Shown: positions 11,403-24,600, counted from the first letter of the stretch. The stretch: DNA of 64,000 nucleotides from Mycteria americana (GCF_035582795.1 NC_134365.1:80767635-80831634), one strand, 5' to 3'. Notes: generated from the letters alone by a model not told the origin. Numbers and translations: made by a program.

Positions 11403-14400
11403 GTATGTCTTAGTTCTTTCCTTTTGCTATTTGTCTTTAAATCTCTCTCTAAATAGCTTAAATGGCTGGTGGCCTGTGGAAAGGCAGGAAGAGGAAGGTG
11501 GTTTCTTTCACTTTTTGGTCACCTCTTATGCTAGCTCTATTGATTTCCAATTAGGAAGGCAGATTGCCAGATGTTCAGTAGTGCTTGCACACACAAGATT
11601 TGTATTTGTGACTGGCTTTTCTGTTTTCCATTGTATGGTGGTAAGTATCGTATAATTGCACAGGTTGTTTTTTTTCTGAGCAATTGCACAGGTTGTTTTT
11701 TTTCCAAGCATTGGCTTTTTCTTTTTCATACCTGGTTAGAAAGGAAACATAAAACACTGGTCAGACTGAAGACCTTCACACTAAAATCAAGGAAGAGAAG
11801 CTGTTTGAAGGCCCGTTCAAGGAGCTTTATCATGTGATAAATATTCCACACTAAAGACAGAAATGCTAGATTCTGCTTGAAACCCTGGTGCCAAGCAGTT
11901 GGCAGTGACCAACCTCAAGCGCAGAGCAGCCCATGTCTCTGGGCCACCTCTCATAACCCCACTATGTGTCTTAAATGGAAACAATCTTCCAGAGTTATCT
12001 AAATCTCCTTTACACGTTGGTATTATATTAAGTCTGAACCTGCCCTCCCATGTGTTGGAAGAAGAGGCGGTAGGTGGCTGTAATCCATCCGACATCCAGG
12101 GATCCCATACACATAAACATCTTGTACCCCAGCCCCCAAAGCCAGCCCCACATCAGGTGCTGCACTGCAGGCAATGAGATTTTACCTCTTCTGCTCTGTA
12201 TAATAACTAGTACCTTAACTTCTCATACACGACTGAGAGAGGAGGATGAGGTATCCCCATTAAGTTGCCATATACAGTATATGATAGGTTGCCATATTGT
12301 TTTTGTATACATAAGGTAGGAGGCTGTTCGTTTAATTTGTCCCGGCTTGATACTGTTGGTGTCACAGCAATTGCTCTCCCCTTTCCCTGCATTTAAAGAT
12401 ATTTCTAAAAATTATCCATCACTGACTTCTCCAGCCTAATGTCCCATCCCTCATCAGTTTAACTGTCCTGGGCCATCTCCTACCCACCAAGCCCATAACT
12501 CTCCCTGCTGCCAAATCCAGTCTGTCTCTCAAGAAAGGGTCCCTGCCTCAGCCCAGTGCCTTTTGCCAGGGGGAAAAAATAACTATAACTTTCCATTGTT
12601 TGGTTGCCAGGGACATATGTCTGCATGTAGATATCGGGGGTTATGTCCATTTTATTTTCACATTGCCAAGGAAAGTGCTCGAGAGTTTGGGTGCAATCAC
12701 TTGATGGCCCTGCCAATACATTGCCACGTTCCCTGCAGCATGGGCGGCATCACGGCCTCGAGGTAAAACCTCCCTGTCCTGGGTGTTAACCTCCCTGGGG
12801 ATCCTGCTTGGCTTCAGATCTGGGCTTCACCTTCCCTTCAGCAGATTGCTGGACCAATTCCTAAAACATTATTATTATTATTTGTCACTTAACTGCTAGC
12901 AGCTGCACTGCAAGCTTGGCCAGGCCATTCTGCAGCGAATGGCGGTGCTTTTGGGGATTACACATCTAAATCGAAGGCCTGTTCAGTATAAAACCAGTTG
13001 CCTAATCTTAGGTTTCCAAAGAAGTCATGAACAGCCCGATCCTCTTCCCAGAAGTTTAGCAGCTCCCTGACAAGCTCTGCAGGCAGACGAGGGGATGGAA
13101 ATGTCTTGGGGTTGATTCACCAGCCTTGAAATGCAGTTTTTATTGGCTGCATTAACCCCTGCTGCCCTCACAATAAACTCTGCTCATGAATTTTACATGT
13201 GCTATGGGTCAGGCTGCTGCTGAGCCTGTCTCCATGTCTGCTGGTCACGCAGGAGCTGCCACTTGGCAGTGGTGATGGGGAGATCGAGTTTTGCATCCCA
13301 CGCTCTGTGAGGCGAATTGTAAGGAAGAGCACCTTTTAGATGAAGCAAACCTTGCAACAGCTCCTCCTGCTCTCTTTGCTATAGCAGGATCCCCGTTGGA
13401 GCCCCCTCACCGAGCGAAGCCTTCAGCTGGTGAGGGTCCTGAACAGAGTCATTACACAAGGTGGATAAAGCCAGTCTGGCTGCTGAGTTCTCCAGTATTC
13501 ATGTCTGCTTAACACAACAGTGTCAAGGACATGAGAAGCTTTTGTGCTAGAGGTGCCGCTGAAGTGAAGTCTGCTTCTCTGCTCAGGATTAGCCTGTGAG
13601 AACAAGGAAAGAGCATTCAAGTACACCTTCTTATCTGAATCTGGACCTATAGATGAACTAATCATGGGCAATACCACTCTCACAGTAAGGTCTAAGATTC
13701 ACAGTCCTATAGACCACGTTTCTCACGTTTCTTAATACGTGGTGTGCTTCTGGCTTGCAAGGATGCACACTAGTGAGCAACACTCACACCTGCTTCTGTA
13801 TGGCCACTGTATAGTTAGCTGCTGCTCAAATACTAGAGAGGGGTTGCACTGCATTACTTGTCTCTCTAAATTATTACCTACTGATCTCAAGCAATAGCAA
13901 AGCCCCAGCATGGGGGAATGTATCTCTTGGTATCCTCTGGGTACTTCCACCTCAGGGGGCATGTAAACGAGTAAATCACTGAATTATTTCCTGGAAAGAT
14001 TAAATTGCCTTCTTTATTTCCCACCCTCCTTCCCAATCAGGTGAAACAGCAGATGTCAACCGCATTGCAGACAAACTTGCCAAGCTTGTTACTTCCAAAT
14101 GCCAGGAATCTCCTTCAGATGTGTCGTTCAAGATAATGTGTGATGCCCCGTGCCAGGAACAAGACAATAGTGATCCTACTGATGGAAGTGAGGGCAAGGA
14201 ACATGGTAAGGGTGAAGAATTTCATGCTTACAAGCAGTATGTCAGGTTGGGATTGCACACTGACATATTTTCTCTAGAGATGGTGAAGCACTCGGGACTT
14301 CTGTGGTTAAGACGCTGTGAAGAAGGAAGTTTGCTCTGCTAGTTCTTGCTCTGTTGCACACGTTTCAGGGACTGCTCTTGCCGTCAATCCTCTAACAAGT

Positions 14401-17301
14401 CCTGTCTGCTATTGCAATTAAAGGGAGCATCCTTAAAAATCCAAGGAGGTGTGTGGGAAACGGAGGATGAAGGTAAAGTGACGTAAGGTGACAGAGCAGT
14501 GGTAGGAGTGGCAGGGCTGGAGGCAGAGTAATACACCAGGCCTCTAAGGCCAAAGACCAGTCCTTGGGGCAATAATGTCTTGGTCAATCCCTCTTTGGTG
14601 GCAGGACAACACTGATCAACAATCTCTGCTATGAGTCTGAACTGCTTGTCTTCCATGATGTCTGCAGAGATTTAGTTTTAATGCAAGCCTTCTAGGGATT
14701 TCTGGTTACAAGAGGGATCCTGCCATACTTGCATTTTCTTTAACCCAACAAACCCGGAGTTTGTCCTGATGAGTTGCAAGAGGTGTAATTGGTAATGATG
14801 AGGGGATTTTTAGTCCATTTTAGTGGGCTTCCGCTAGCTGCTCTTCTGTTCTGGCTTGTTATCAGACATACCTCGAAGCCCAAAGGGCTGGCAGTGGGAT
14901 GTTAAAGCCCTTGCTCTTTCCCAGACTCTTAACTGGAGCAAAACATCGGGCAGATGGAGAAATAGCATTGCTTAATCTACGCAGACTAGAACGGTGAGCT
15001 TCAGCTTAAAGCCTGGATACACAACTCTGTGAATTTGCCACAAACTAGCAGCTGTTTTCATGATTAAGTGACACAAAGGCTTCACCATCGTTTGCTATCT
15101 GGATCCAATATTTATGTTACCCTTTTCTTTAACAGATGAAGAAAAGATAATACAAAGAATAGTTGCACTGTTAAGACAATCAGGGGACCGACTAGAAGAA
15201 AAGGTAACTCCTGTTTTCAAGAGCTACACAGGCTAGAGTGAGAGAGAGAGATTACACTTCTCTTGGGAGTGAATCTTTTGTAACCTCGCGCTCTCTGTAT
15301 CTATCCTGAACTTCTCTTTCTGCATCTAGGGCTTCCTGAGAGCTTCGCCATTCATCCTGAAATCTTTCTTAAGACCAGAGGACTAGCAGAGATCTCTGCT
15401 GGGGTGTGGGAGGAAGGCAACAAAAATGTTGTGCATTTCAAAGAGAATTCATTTGCCTCATTCCCATTGAGTTTCATGGGATGTTGAGCACTCGACTGAC
15501 TCTGATAAACTCTTGTGTTTGCATTAAATTTGGCATACAAGTTTTTCCCAGTGGAGGGAGAGAAACTCTACAGCTTTGATAGTTGCTGTAGGGAAATAAA
15601 TCTTTCGAATGCATTTTGACAGCCCTGCCCAAAAGCTGTAGAAGAACCCCCACATAAGTCCATTAGCTGGAGTGGATTTATATATTAAAAATATAGGTAC
15701 TTGTTCCCTTTACTCCCTTCTTTAGCTGCCACCTACCTATAAAGGTATACTCCCACGTGGAGGACATGCTCAGCTCCTGCAGCAGAGAGGTACCCAGATA
15801 CAGTAAGAAGCACCACAAAGACCACGACTGAACAAACGGAGCTTCACATGGCAGCTGTTGCCAGCACTTCTCATAACCTTGCCTCTACTGTCATCTTCCC
15901 ACTGCTCCTGTATTCCCATGTCTCCTCACCTGCAGGTCTCAATATCAGCGTCACGCTTGTTTTACTTTCTCTCTCTCTGCTTCTGTCATTCAAATGCAAA
16001 AAAACTGAAGATTTTTTTGAGGAAAAACATAGAGCCACCTCCAGAGCCTGAAGGAGCAGCTTTGCAGCGAGGTGTGGGGTTTGCGTGTCATCTCTTGCAT
16101 TCACCACCACGATTAGACTGCATTGCACATATTACCTGAAGATGCTCTCCTTTCCCAATGAGGTGGGCAAAGCGATTCCACAAAAGTGGCTCAATTTAAC
16201 TAATCCTTATTCTTATTTTCAGCTCAAAAAGGACAGGGTTTTGTATCAGCATTTTAAAGACATGCTGTCCTACACATTCTTCAAGAGGATAACTGATTTG
16301 TTCCTGGAGGATGTCTCAGCAGATTCAACAAGTGAGCCAGGAGGCCAAGTACAATGCACGAAAGTTGCCTTTACAATGGAAGTTGTCACCAGACTTACTG
16401 CTGTGGACAACCATCCTATGAACCTGGTCTTGGGCTTTGGGTCAAAGTACCTCAGAGAACACTTCAAGCCATGGATTCAGGACCAGGGTGGCTGGGTACG
16501 CGTTTTGCCTCCCTTGACTTGCGCATAGCCCTTGAAGGCACCTTGAAGCAGCACACTTTCACAGAACTAACATGGGCCAGATGCAAACCAAACCGAACTG
16601 TGTATTCTTTAACACAGCATGTATTCCAGCTGTGGAATTACCTGGTACAAGGCATTTTCTATGCTGCAAGTTTTTTATTCACATAGGTCCAAAAATCAAT
16701 AGGAGACATTCATGGGGGGTTGTTAAGTATAAAACACCATTCCTAGCATAGACAGTCTCTCCACCACAAATAGCTGAAGGCTGGGAGAAACACCAGGAAA
16801 CTTCACGCCTGCCCTAATCCTATACTTCTCGCTAGAAGTGTGCTGTTGGTAGGTTCTGGGGACAGCACAGTAGTTCAGCAGTTCATACAGTCTGCCCTTA
16901 TGGTGTGGTATGCTTCCACTTTCCCTGTACACAAAGGCAGCCGTTTATCTTCGTATCCCTCTTTCAAAGGCAGTTGTGCAGGGTGCTCTTTTGCCAGCAG
17001 TGGTGCTGAGCTGCTGCCCTTTGTAGCTCATTTACCTGGATTTGCTGGGAGGCACTTGCATCGGAGATCCTAGTCCTTTTGTGCTTCATGAAATGAATGG
17101 AAACATTCAGCAGCTGGACAGCCTGTGTCCATTGGAACAGATAGCATGTGAGGTCAGGAAATCCTACTGGCAAACCTACTAACTGACCTCAGCAGAGCTG
17201 AAATTAGGATGAGGGTCCTCATTGCTTTTATAATTGTAAATTTTGTTTCTATGTTACAGGAAAAGGCTTTGACTTCACTGGATCAGGAAGAAGTAGAGTA
17301 A
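10991..17301 (+). CDS. BCL2L14: BCL2L14 (BCL-G), apoptosis facilitator Bcl-2-like protein 14; five coding exons
   Basis: The coding segments are 10991-11402, 14041-14205, 15136-15203, 16223-16495 and 17260-17301. Joined they give 960 bp, or 319 codons plus a TAA stop, close to the roughly 327 residues of human BCL2L14. All introns are GT-AG and all phases match. Recognisable blocks are the acidic N-terminus with EEIPLEDDE, the BH3 core LRQSGDRLE at residues 205-213, the block DNHPMNLVLGFGSKYL, and the BH2-like PWIQDQGGW at residues 298-306, followed by a short acidic tail. The family is a divergent BCL-2 group with a BH3 and a BH2 region and no clear C-terminal membrane anchor; I see no hydrophobic tail here either. 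The human protein has been linked to apoptosis, with a short BH3-containing isoform more active than the long one. The start codon has A at -3. The middle of the protein (about residues 50-190) diverges most from the mammalian sequence. The gene converges with LRP6. Confidence 0.95.
11654..11709. repeat. 28-bp tandem duplication in BCL2L14 intron
   Basis: Two adjacent copies of a unit beginning AATTGCACAGGTTG followed by eight T. The copies start at 11654 and 11682 and differ only near the end of the unit. It lies in the first coding intron of BCL2L14. Confidence 0.9.
14041..14205 (+). CDS. BCL2L14: BCL2L14 second coding exon
   Basis: This 165-bp exon is flanked by an acceptor CCCAATCAG and a donor GTAAGG. 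It codes for residues 138-192, starting with ETADVNRIADKLAKLV, which matches the conserved helix before the BH3 region in mammalian BCL-G. The rest is polar and acidic (DNSDPTDGSEGKEH) and likely a flexible linker. The acceptor tract is strong, TTCCCACCCTCCTTCCC. The incoming phase is 1 and the outgoing phase is 1, so skipping this exon alone would keep frame. Confidence 0.92.
15136..15203 (+). CDS. BCL2L14: BCL2L14 third coding exon (BH3 motif)
   Basis: This 68-bp exon carries residues 193-215 and the BH3 motif, IVALLRQSGDRLEEK, with the invariant Leu205 and Asp210 in the LxxxGD pattern. The acceptor is TTTAACAG and the donor GTAACT. BH3 helices bind the groove of anti-apoptotic BCL-2 relatives; in mammalian BCL-G this motif is needed for killing activity. 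The exon enters at phase 1 and leaves at phase 0, so skipping it would shift the frame. Confidence 0.93.
16223..16495 (+). CDS. BCL2L14: BCL2L14 fourth coding exon (BH1/BH2-like core)
   Basis: This 273-bp exon, phase 0 on both sides, codes for residues 216-306. It begins LKKDRVLYQHF after the acceptor TTATTTTCAG and ends in PWIQDQGGW before the donor GTACGC. It contains the conserved block TAVDNHPMNLVLGFGSKYL. These helices form the C-terminal half of the BCL-2-like fold. The PWIQ..GGW segment is the BH2 signature of the family. The donor is weaker than the usual GTAAGT. Confidence 0.94.
17260..17301 (+). CDS. BCL2L14: BCL2L14 last coding exon (C-terminal tail and stop)
   Basis: Thirteen codons and a TAA follow the acceptor TTCTATGTTACAG. 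The peptide EKALTSLDQEEVE matches the short acidic tail of human BCL-G in place and character. There is no hydrophobic segment, so this protein lacks the usual BCL-2 tail anchor. Confidence 0.9.
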   Translation, partial: EKALTSLDQEEVE

Positions 17302-18650
17302 TCATGACTGAATTTGTTCTTCAGGGTGCAGGAGCCTTCAATTAAGGAACACGCGGGATCTTACCACAATCCAATGCCAGAATGATTAGTGGCTATATAT
17401 TTTTATTTTTTCCATAGAAGGTTGGAGTGTTGCATGGCTAACCCTGATGGGTACAATTGCACTTTCTTAAAGTCGGTGTTGATGTAGAAGTATTCTTCAG
17501 TGGATATGAATGCACCTTCAACTCCCCTGGAGCATTCAGTCCCACAGATAGTGATTTTAGGTACCTTTCTGAGTAGAGATGCTTGCCACTGCTCCTATGG
17601 GTGGACGTTAAAGTGCAAACTGGAGGAAAATATCAAAGTATGCAATCAAGAACTACTGGACTGTGATCAACTGTGAACCAAGTGAGACAAGGGCTGCCAG
17701 CTTTGTGTGGTTCATAGTGGTGCCATCTGTTACCAATTCCTCAGTCCCTTGTTAGAAGACATACCTAGACACTGCTATCGGTTTCCTCTCTGCCCCCCCC
17801 CCCTTCTCTGATTAGATTCTCCAAAGTGTTGATGCCATTTTATACTTCTGAAAGGGACTGAGTAAGGTTAAGATTAATGAGGGCTTTTTACTCCAGTGCC
17901 TTCCCCATTCCCCCAAGAAAACAGACTTGATCTACCTACAGATGCTTTTAATTTTATCTCTTCTGTTTTAAACCCCTTCAAAGCATAGCACGATAGATGT
18001 TGACTTTTACAGCATTATTTTGTCCATTACTATGGAAGATACAAACATTGCGAGAGCTTTGTAGTCCAAGAAATTTAAAACTTATCCTACTGTGTCAGTT
18101 TTCCTCCTTATTCAAAAGGAGCTTGATGCTATATGTAATCTCAGGGATTTCTCTGTAAACTGAACTGGCCCTTCAGCCATTGAAAACACGTGATCTGATT
18201 AGAGTTTTTCAATCTGCATGTGTGGCACTGGAAGGAAAAACAGTGCATCGTTTAGAGTAGAGGTGGATGCCAGTGAAACTACTCATGATTTTGAGGCTTG
18301 GTTTGTGGCCCATTTAGTTGATGACTTTTGGATTTCCGTCCCCTGAAAATCCTCAGTGGAGAAAGAGGGAACTTGGGACCTCTGCTGAAGCGGTAAAACC
18401 ATGGCATTGCTTCTGGGATGTTCCAGTACCAACAGGTAATGTTTCCTGAACAGGCTCTCTACCTCTCAGTAAGATACCCTTCCATTAAGGGTGCTCATTC
18501 TGTGTGTACAAGTACGCTAACTACAAAGATCGCATGAAGAAGTTGTAATGAATTTGAAGGATGAGAAAAAGCATTTTAACCGGATGTGTAAAATATGCAA
18601 TGCTATCAAAGATCAAGTATTTTTCTAATAAACCTTAAACTTTCAACTCA
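17302..18650 (+). other. BCL2L14: BCL2L14 3' untranslated region
   Basis: About 1.35 kb between the stop codon and the first good polyadenylation signal. The only AATAAA seen is at 18627-18632, with GT-rich DNA some 40-60 bp beyond it. A run of eleven C occurs at 17793-17803. The end point is inferred from the signal, not observed. Confidence 0.75.
18627..18632 (+). terminator. Polyadenylation signal of BCL2L14
   Basis: Canonical AATAAA on the + strand, about 1.33 kb after the BCL2L14 stop. Cleavage would be expected 10-30 bases downstream. Confidence 0.7.
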
Positions 18651-21600
18651 TGCATAGCAAACTCTGCCTCTGTTCGGACACGTATGTGTGAAACAAAAGA
18701 CGGAGAAGGTGGAAGCGAGTTACCTTTGTTTCCCTTCTTCAAAGGAGCTGGGAAATACTTGGTATATCTGTAGACTGTAAATCTAAGATTCCCTTAGTTT
18801 TAAGAACATCCACTCTTTCTGATCACATCAGATGTCCCCAAAGGGGGATAATTTGTGGGGGAGAGGCAAGAACTTACTCAAAAGTTCAAAATGTTGTTCT
18901 TCTCCTTCCGTCTCTTTCTCCAACGTCTTTTTCCTATGGAAAAAAAATTGTAGAGGCATTGTACCCTCCCACACATTGGAGGCTGCGGCTTTATTATAAA
19001 TTTGATTGGTTTCTAAAGCAAGCTTGTTAGCTAGATCTTGGCTCTGAAGAACTATATCTGATTCCATTTTAATTACACTAAGACTAGACTCGGTCTGCTA
19101 GCTTATGCTAGTTTGCCAATAGTTGGGCGCTAGGTTATGGCAGTAACGTTTTTCTCTGCTTTAATAACAGTCTGATATTTAGTGAGGTGCAAATTCTGTG
19201 TTTGTGAGTGTGGTTTTCCAGCTGAATGTTTAGCAGCCCTAAACCCACACTTGTCCCTCATCCCCAGTTTGGTACCTCAGGGCCAGTTTCATGCCAAGAG
19301 CAGAGCCAACAGCAAAATAGACTGTCTTGAATGGGAATGCAAAAACTACCCATCTAAGAAAAGATACTCAGCTGGTTTTTATTTTTCCCTGGGTTGTTAA
19401 GAGGGTTTTTTTTCAGTAGCAGTAGGGGCCTGCATAGGGAATCAGCCAAGTGAGCTGTTTCTTATTTAGTCATTCTTACATTTGTCATCCACATCAGTTA
19501 GATTTTAAGAGCAATCTACTCCTTTTATGGCAAGGATCTGTGGTAACCTCCTTGCTGGAACGATGGCTTTGGTTTATTCTAAGAGCAGTCAGCAAGGCTG
19601 AGCACCGAGCTGTTGCCACTGCTGCTGCCTGGCATGAATTAACAAAGCTCTACTACTGGCGCAACCAGTCTTCGTCTTGCTGTCTTTTTTTAATCTGTGA
19701 TGACTAAACTAGCAGCAGACAAAGGGATGTTGTGAGGGAGGGTGACTGGCCATGCCTTCATTTTACGTTAATCTCTCACAAGACATCTTTGTCTGTGTTT
19801 AGCTGTAGGGTGCTCTGGTGCCAATTCAGGGTGTTACTGTAAAAGATAGAGAGGTTTACTGTTAAAACAAGAAGTGTTGCTTGGGATTTTTCTTACTGTA
19901 TATCTACCCAGGTCAGCATCACACTATTTGTTGTATCAGCAAGTTTAACTTCTAAATGAGCTGATTTCACTGTGTGTTAAGGTTGCAACGACAGAGTTCA
20001 GCCCTGTGCAGGTGATGCTGGCATTTATTTTTAAAGGACGCTAGAAGTGTCCTGCAGCTGCCTTCTGCGCTGTGTTAAAGGAAGCCAGCCCACTGGGGCA
20101 GCCTGTGTTAGCACCCGGAGCTGCCGTCCCAGCCTAACGTCACCCTCCGAGAGCCGGGGCTCCAGCAGCGAGCGGGGCCTGCCCCAGCTCCCATTCCCTG
20201 GAATGGCTAAAGGCATCAGGTAAGAAGATGCCACTGTCCACGTGCACGCGTGTTGCACGAAGGAGCTCTGCCCTGGCTCGTGGCCGCAGCGTCCCTCGCT
20301 CCAGTGAGTAAGCAGGAGGCAGAAATAGCACAAAACAGTCTGGAGCCTTCGCCCCAAACCAAACGTATTTATTTGTCTGTTACTCACCTTTGTTTCAGCT
20401 CTCAGAGGGCGAGATTTCTTTCAGCGCTCAGAAAACGCTGGCGAATCCAGTATTTCTCCAAAATAGGCTGATGAGGCATATGCAGGCATCCTTGGGTCTC
20501 CTCACGGCATGGCGTGTTCTCCCTCTTTTTAAGCTGCTTCTCCTTTCTCTCCTTCCCACAGGTGAGTGGCGTGCTGCTGCTACCAATACACACATTTGAG
20601 TAGACAGAACAGCAGCAGGTGGACAGAAAGTGAATTGCAGCCAAGCACCAAGGCGAGTAGCTCAATAGGCACCATTGTCTGAGAAGTAGATTTACTGCCT
20701 ATGACCTGTCTGCTGTAAAGGCTCACAGTCTGGAACAAGTTCAGGGTTAAAAGTTCACAGCTGGGGTGTTGTAGCGTGAGTGAAGGGTGAGAACCAAGCA
20801 GAAAACATAAAAGCTGATTGCCTGCCTTGTTTGTTATCTGCGGCTGTGATGCTATTGCCTGTGATGCTCTTGCCAGGGATGGTGTAAACCCCAGAAGCGA
20901 AACAGAAATTCTAGCTCTGTTGCATGATACCTAGCACAGCGGGTTGCGGGGTGGGGTTAGGAGATGTTCTAGGATTGGAGCTACTGCGATCCATTGTAGT
21001 CAACCCACAGAGAAGGTTTCTCCTGTGTCCCATGGCTTGCTCCATTGCATATCTGGTGCAGCCAAAGCAGGAAGCTTTTCACTGTGCAGATGCAGAGACA
21101 ATGCATTTTCCTGCCTGGGGTGGTAGAAATGATGGAGTGCAAAAAGATTTCTTGCTGGAGTCAGCATCTTTGCTGACTGATATGATCTCTATGCTGACTT
21201 TCACTATAGTCTTCCCCTCATCTTTCTACCCCAGGGACCCTTTTGGCAGATCCACGCCAAACATGGCTCTTATCTCTTCTCTAAGGGGAAGCTCAGATGC
21301 TTCCCAGCCAAAGCTAGCATGCTAAAAGGGAAACCAACCGAGTTAATCACTGGATGCTGGAGGGAGATGGGACTTAAGTTTTTAAAAGTTAAACACCCAA
21401 AGTGGAACTTTCTGTCTGCCACTGCAGTGGTTCTGCTTTAAATATTCATTACGCACAGCACTGCAATGGAAAATTTGGGTTATGCTTATGTTATCTTCCC
21501 TAGAGATCTGAACCTGGATTTTCTTGCATGCCAGCTAGCTGTTCTAACCCCTGTTGATGTGGATAATACTACCACTTGGATAATACCACCAGTATTATCC

Positions 21601-24600
21601 TCTCTGCTCCCCCCACACCCTGAAATGATATATCCAGGGAAGCATCCAGGGAAGATTGGTCCTGTTTGCTAAACAGGCAAGAGGACAGCCTGTATCAAGA
21701 AGCTCATCACTGCTCAGACTGAGGGCTCTGCTCGTGTCTGGTGGCAGAAATGCAGGCAAGTATGGGACTATTTTTGTTACGCAAGGCCTGAAGGAAGTCT
21801 TTGGTGATGCCAGCCGTGCCTAAATATTCAGTGTAGGTGCCTGCAGTGAAATTAAAATTTTTCAGTGGGTCAAGGCTCTAGGACCAGCCAGAGGCAAGGG
21901 TAGAACAGTACCAGGATACAGGAAAACTACACGCACGCTCTGTATTTAAAGTAGCAGTGCATGCCTGGCTTCGGCTGGCTTGTTTTTTTTTTTCTTTCAT
22001 CAAACTTGTGTGTCTATGTGTCTTGTGAAAGGTGCCTTCCTGTGAGCACCTGGGTTACAAAGATTTTCTGTGGGGTGGGGGATATGGGAATTGCTTCAGG
22101 CATTATCATCACGGTAAGCGTCAGAGAAAAGGTGAGGGTGACCTTGCGACTGACCTTCTCTGGCAAAGCTATGGAAGGCTGTTAATAGCAGCCGAGTCTC
22201 GTGCTTTGCCTTGCCAACTCCAACATCAAAAAGCCCTGAGTGAGCACCTCAACCTCTCCCAGAAAACCCCTGAAAGATTAACCCCCTTAGGTGGTGTTCT
22301 GGGGTTTTCAAAATTGTTGTGGTGGCTGGTTGTCATATTTGCCTTCTGTATTTTATTCTTTCAGGTAACTGCAGATCACTTGGTTACTTTCTCTCCAGAA
22401 GCAGGAGAGCGAAGGCTTTTAACGGAAAGCTGAGCTCTCCGATGGCACCCTCTCCAGGAGCTGGAGACTAAGAAAATGCTTCTCTGTAGAAATAATTACA
22501 ACAAAAGCACACCGCACAGACAGGCTGTATGGACAGATGATTTCCATGTGGTTTTTCCCAAGCCAGTGCTCACACAAGGAAAGCTCAGCTCTTTCTGCAG
22601 GAGTGGGGAGCATTCACCACCACCCCTACACAGCCTGTCCCACTTTTTTATCTGTTGTGCAGAGCACCCGTTCAGCCACTCGCTGCCTCCAGGTTTGCAT
22701 CCATCCGTATAAAGGCATCCATCTGTATCCCAGTTTGGGGAACTTGGGTGAGTGGGTCATAATTTGCTTCACTTTCACTGTAGCCAGTCCGGGGTAGCTA
22801 TTGCTGTACCCTCCCAGCTCACACTCACAAAGAAACCTTTGAAGGTTGCTGGCCAAGAGACCTCCTGTGCAGGTTCAAGTGATGGGGACCTACGTGCCCA
22901 CAGTGAAGTCCTAGATTTAGCCGTAAGAGGACGCAAGTTAAAAAAACCCAAACCTTAAAAGTTTAAACACCTGACTCCAAGCCTGAAACCCAGGCTGGAT
23001 ATCTAACAGACCACAGAATATCTATTAGATCCTGGGCCCTCCCTGAAAATGGGTTTCTGCCCATCTGGAGGGCAGAGCGCACAAGCCGGAGGAGGTCATG
23101 CAGGAGGTGGCGTGGCTATGAAATTCATGGGCCCATGGAAACGTTCACCCGGCCCAAATCTGCTCCTATTTTCAGCGGCCGTGCCCAGTGGTACCACCCC
23201 GTGCCCCTGCTCCCTCTTCCCTTGCCGTGTCCCCGCAGGTGAAGAGCGGACAGGGCAGCGGGCGAGCCCTACCGAAGCAAGGAGGAACCTCCTGCTGATT
23301 AAGTGAAACTCGCCCTTAAAACAATAACAAACAAACAAGTGATGTTGGCGAGCCAGGAACTTGCACGTGCTCTGCCGAGCCTTAGCGATGTGTAAAAGTA
23401 TTAGCAAGGAATAGGGCAGAGTTCAGCGCTGAGGTCAGCCCTCTGCTTTTAATTAAGGCAAGTAGGAGTCAGGAAAGACAATATCCCATTATTGAGTGGG
23501 TAGTGCCTGTCATGTTAGATGCAGTGTCTGCATTCAATTAAAGGAGGCAAATTAGCCTTTAGTGCCAGAAGAAAAACCAAAATGAGAGCCAGTTTGATGG
23601 ACCAAAATTAAATGTGAGACAGGAAGAATTTATCATCCCCACAAAAACGTTTGGAATACACACTGGAAAGAAACTTCAAGAAATCCATGGAAATGCTTTG
23701 AAGGGGAGTGACTCACAATCACTTTGAAGGCTAAGTTTTCTTTTTACGTTCTGCTTTTGAAAAAGGTTTTAAGATTCATAAACTGTATTTTGCTCTAAGT
23801 GGGGGGGGCTGGGATAACTTTCTTCTCCCCGCTCCCTCAAATGCTACTGAGCAAACTGCTTATCCTCTTTGCTTACCACTGGGCCCTTGAAGGGTGATGC
23901 TCAGCATCCCACCCTGGGCAGCGTTTTGTAACTCCAGCAGTGTGAAAAGCAAGCAGGCAGTTATGGGTTGATACTGCCTTCTCTTCTCCTGCTTGGACAA
24001 AGCATAGGAAAATATGCAGATACATCCGCGTGGATATGTACACCAGGGTCTCTCATACAGGGAAGAGGAGCGGGGAAAGCTGCAAAAGTCTGTAATTACC
24101 AATATTAAATGTCCTGCTTACCCCACCACTACTTAATGTTTTTCAAAAGAAAGGGTTGGAAAGTATCGTATTATTTTACCTACAGATAGTGACTCAAGCA
24201 AAGCAAGCTGAAAACCACTATGGGAACAAATTTGCTGCTAATACTATGCATGTGAGTTTTTAGTTCATTCGTGAGGATTTGCTACGGACATTATCAAGCA
24301 TCTCAGCTCAAAAGTCGGCTAATTACCTTCTAGCCTCGGGGTCCCTCTTTCTAGCAGCCCAAGGATGGGTGAAGATTGGCCGTCTCACAGCTATTGCAAT
24401 GTTGAGCATTTAGCTGTAGTTGTTCCCAAGAAGGATGGGCTGTCGGCTTCTTTGTGCACATACCGAAATAAAAATATACAAAACCCCCCAAATCCAGTAT
24501 TTGTGGGTTTTCCTGAAAAAATTGCAATGAAAACAGGTGGAGGCAGCTGTAATTACAAATAGGGTATTGAGCTCTTCTAGGTATATAAAAATATGTATTT

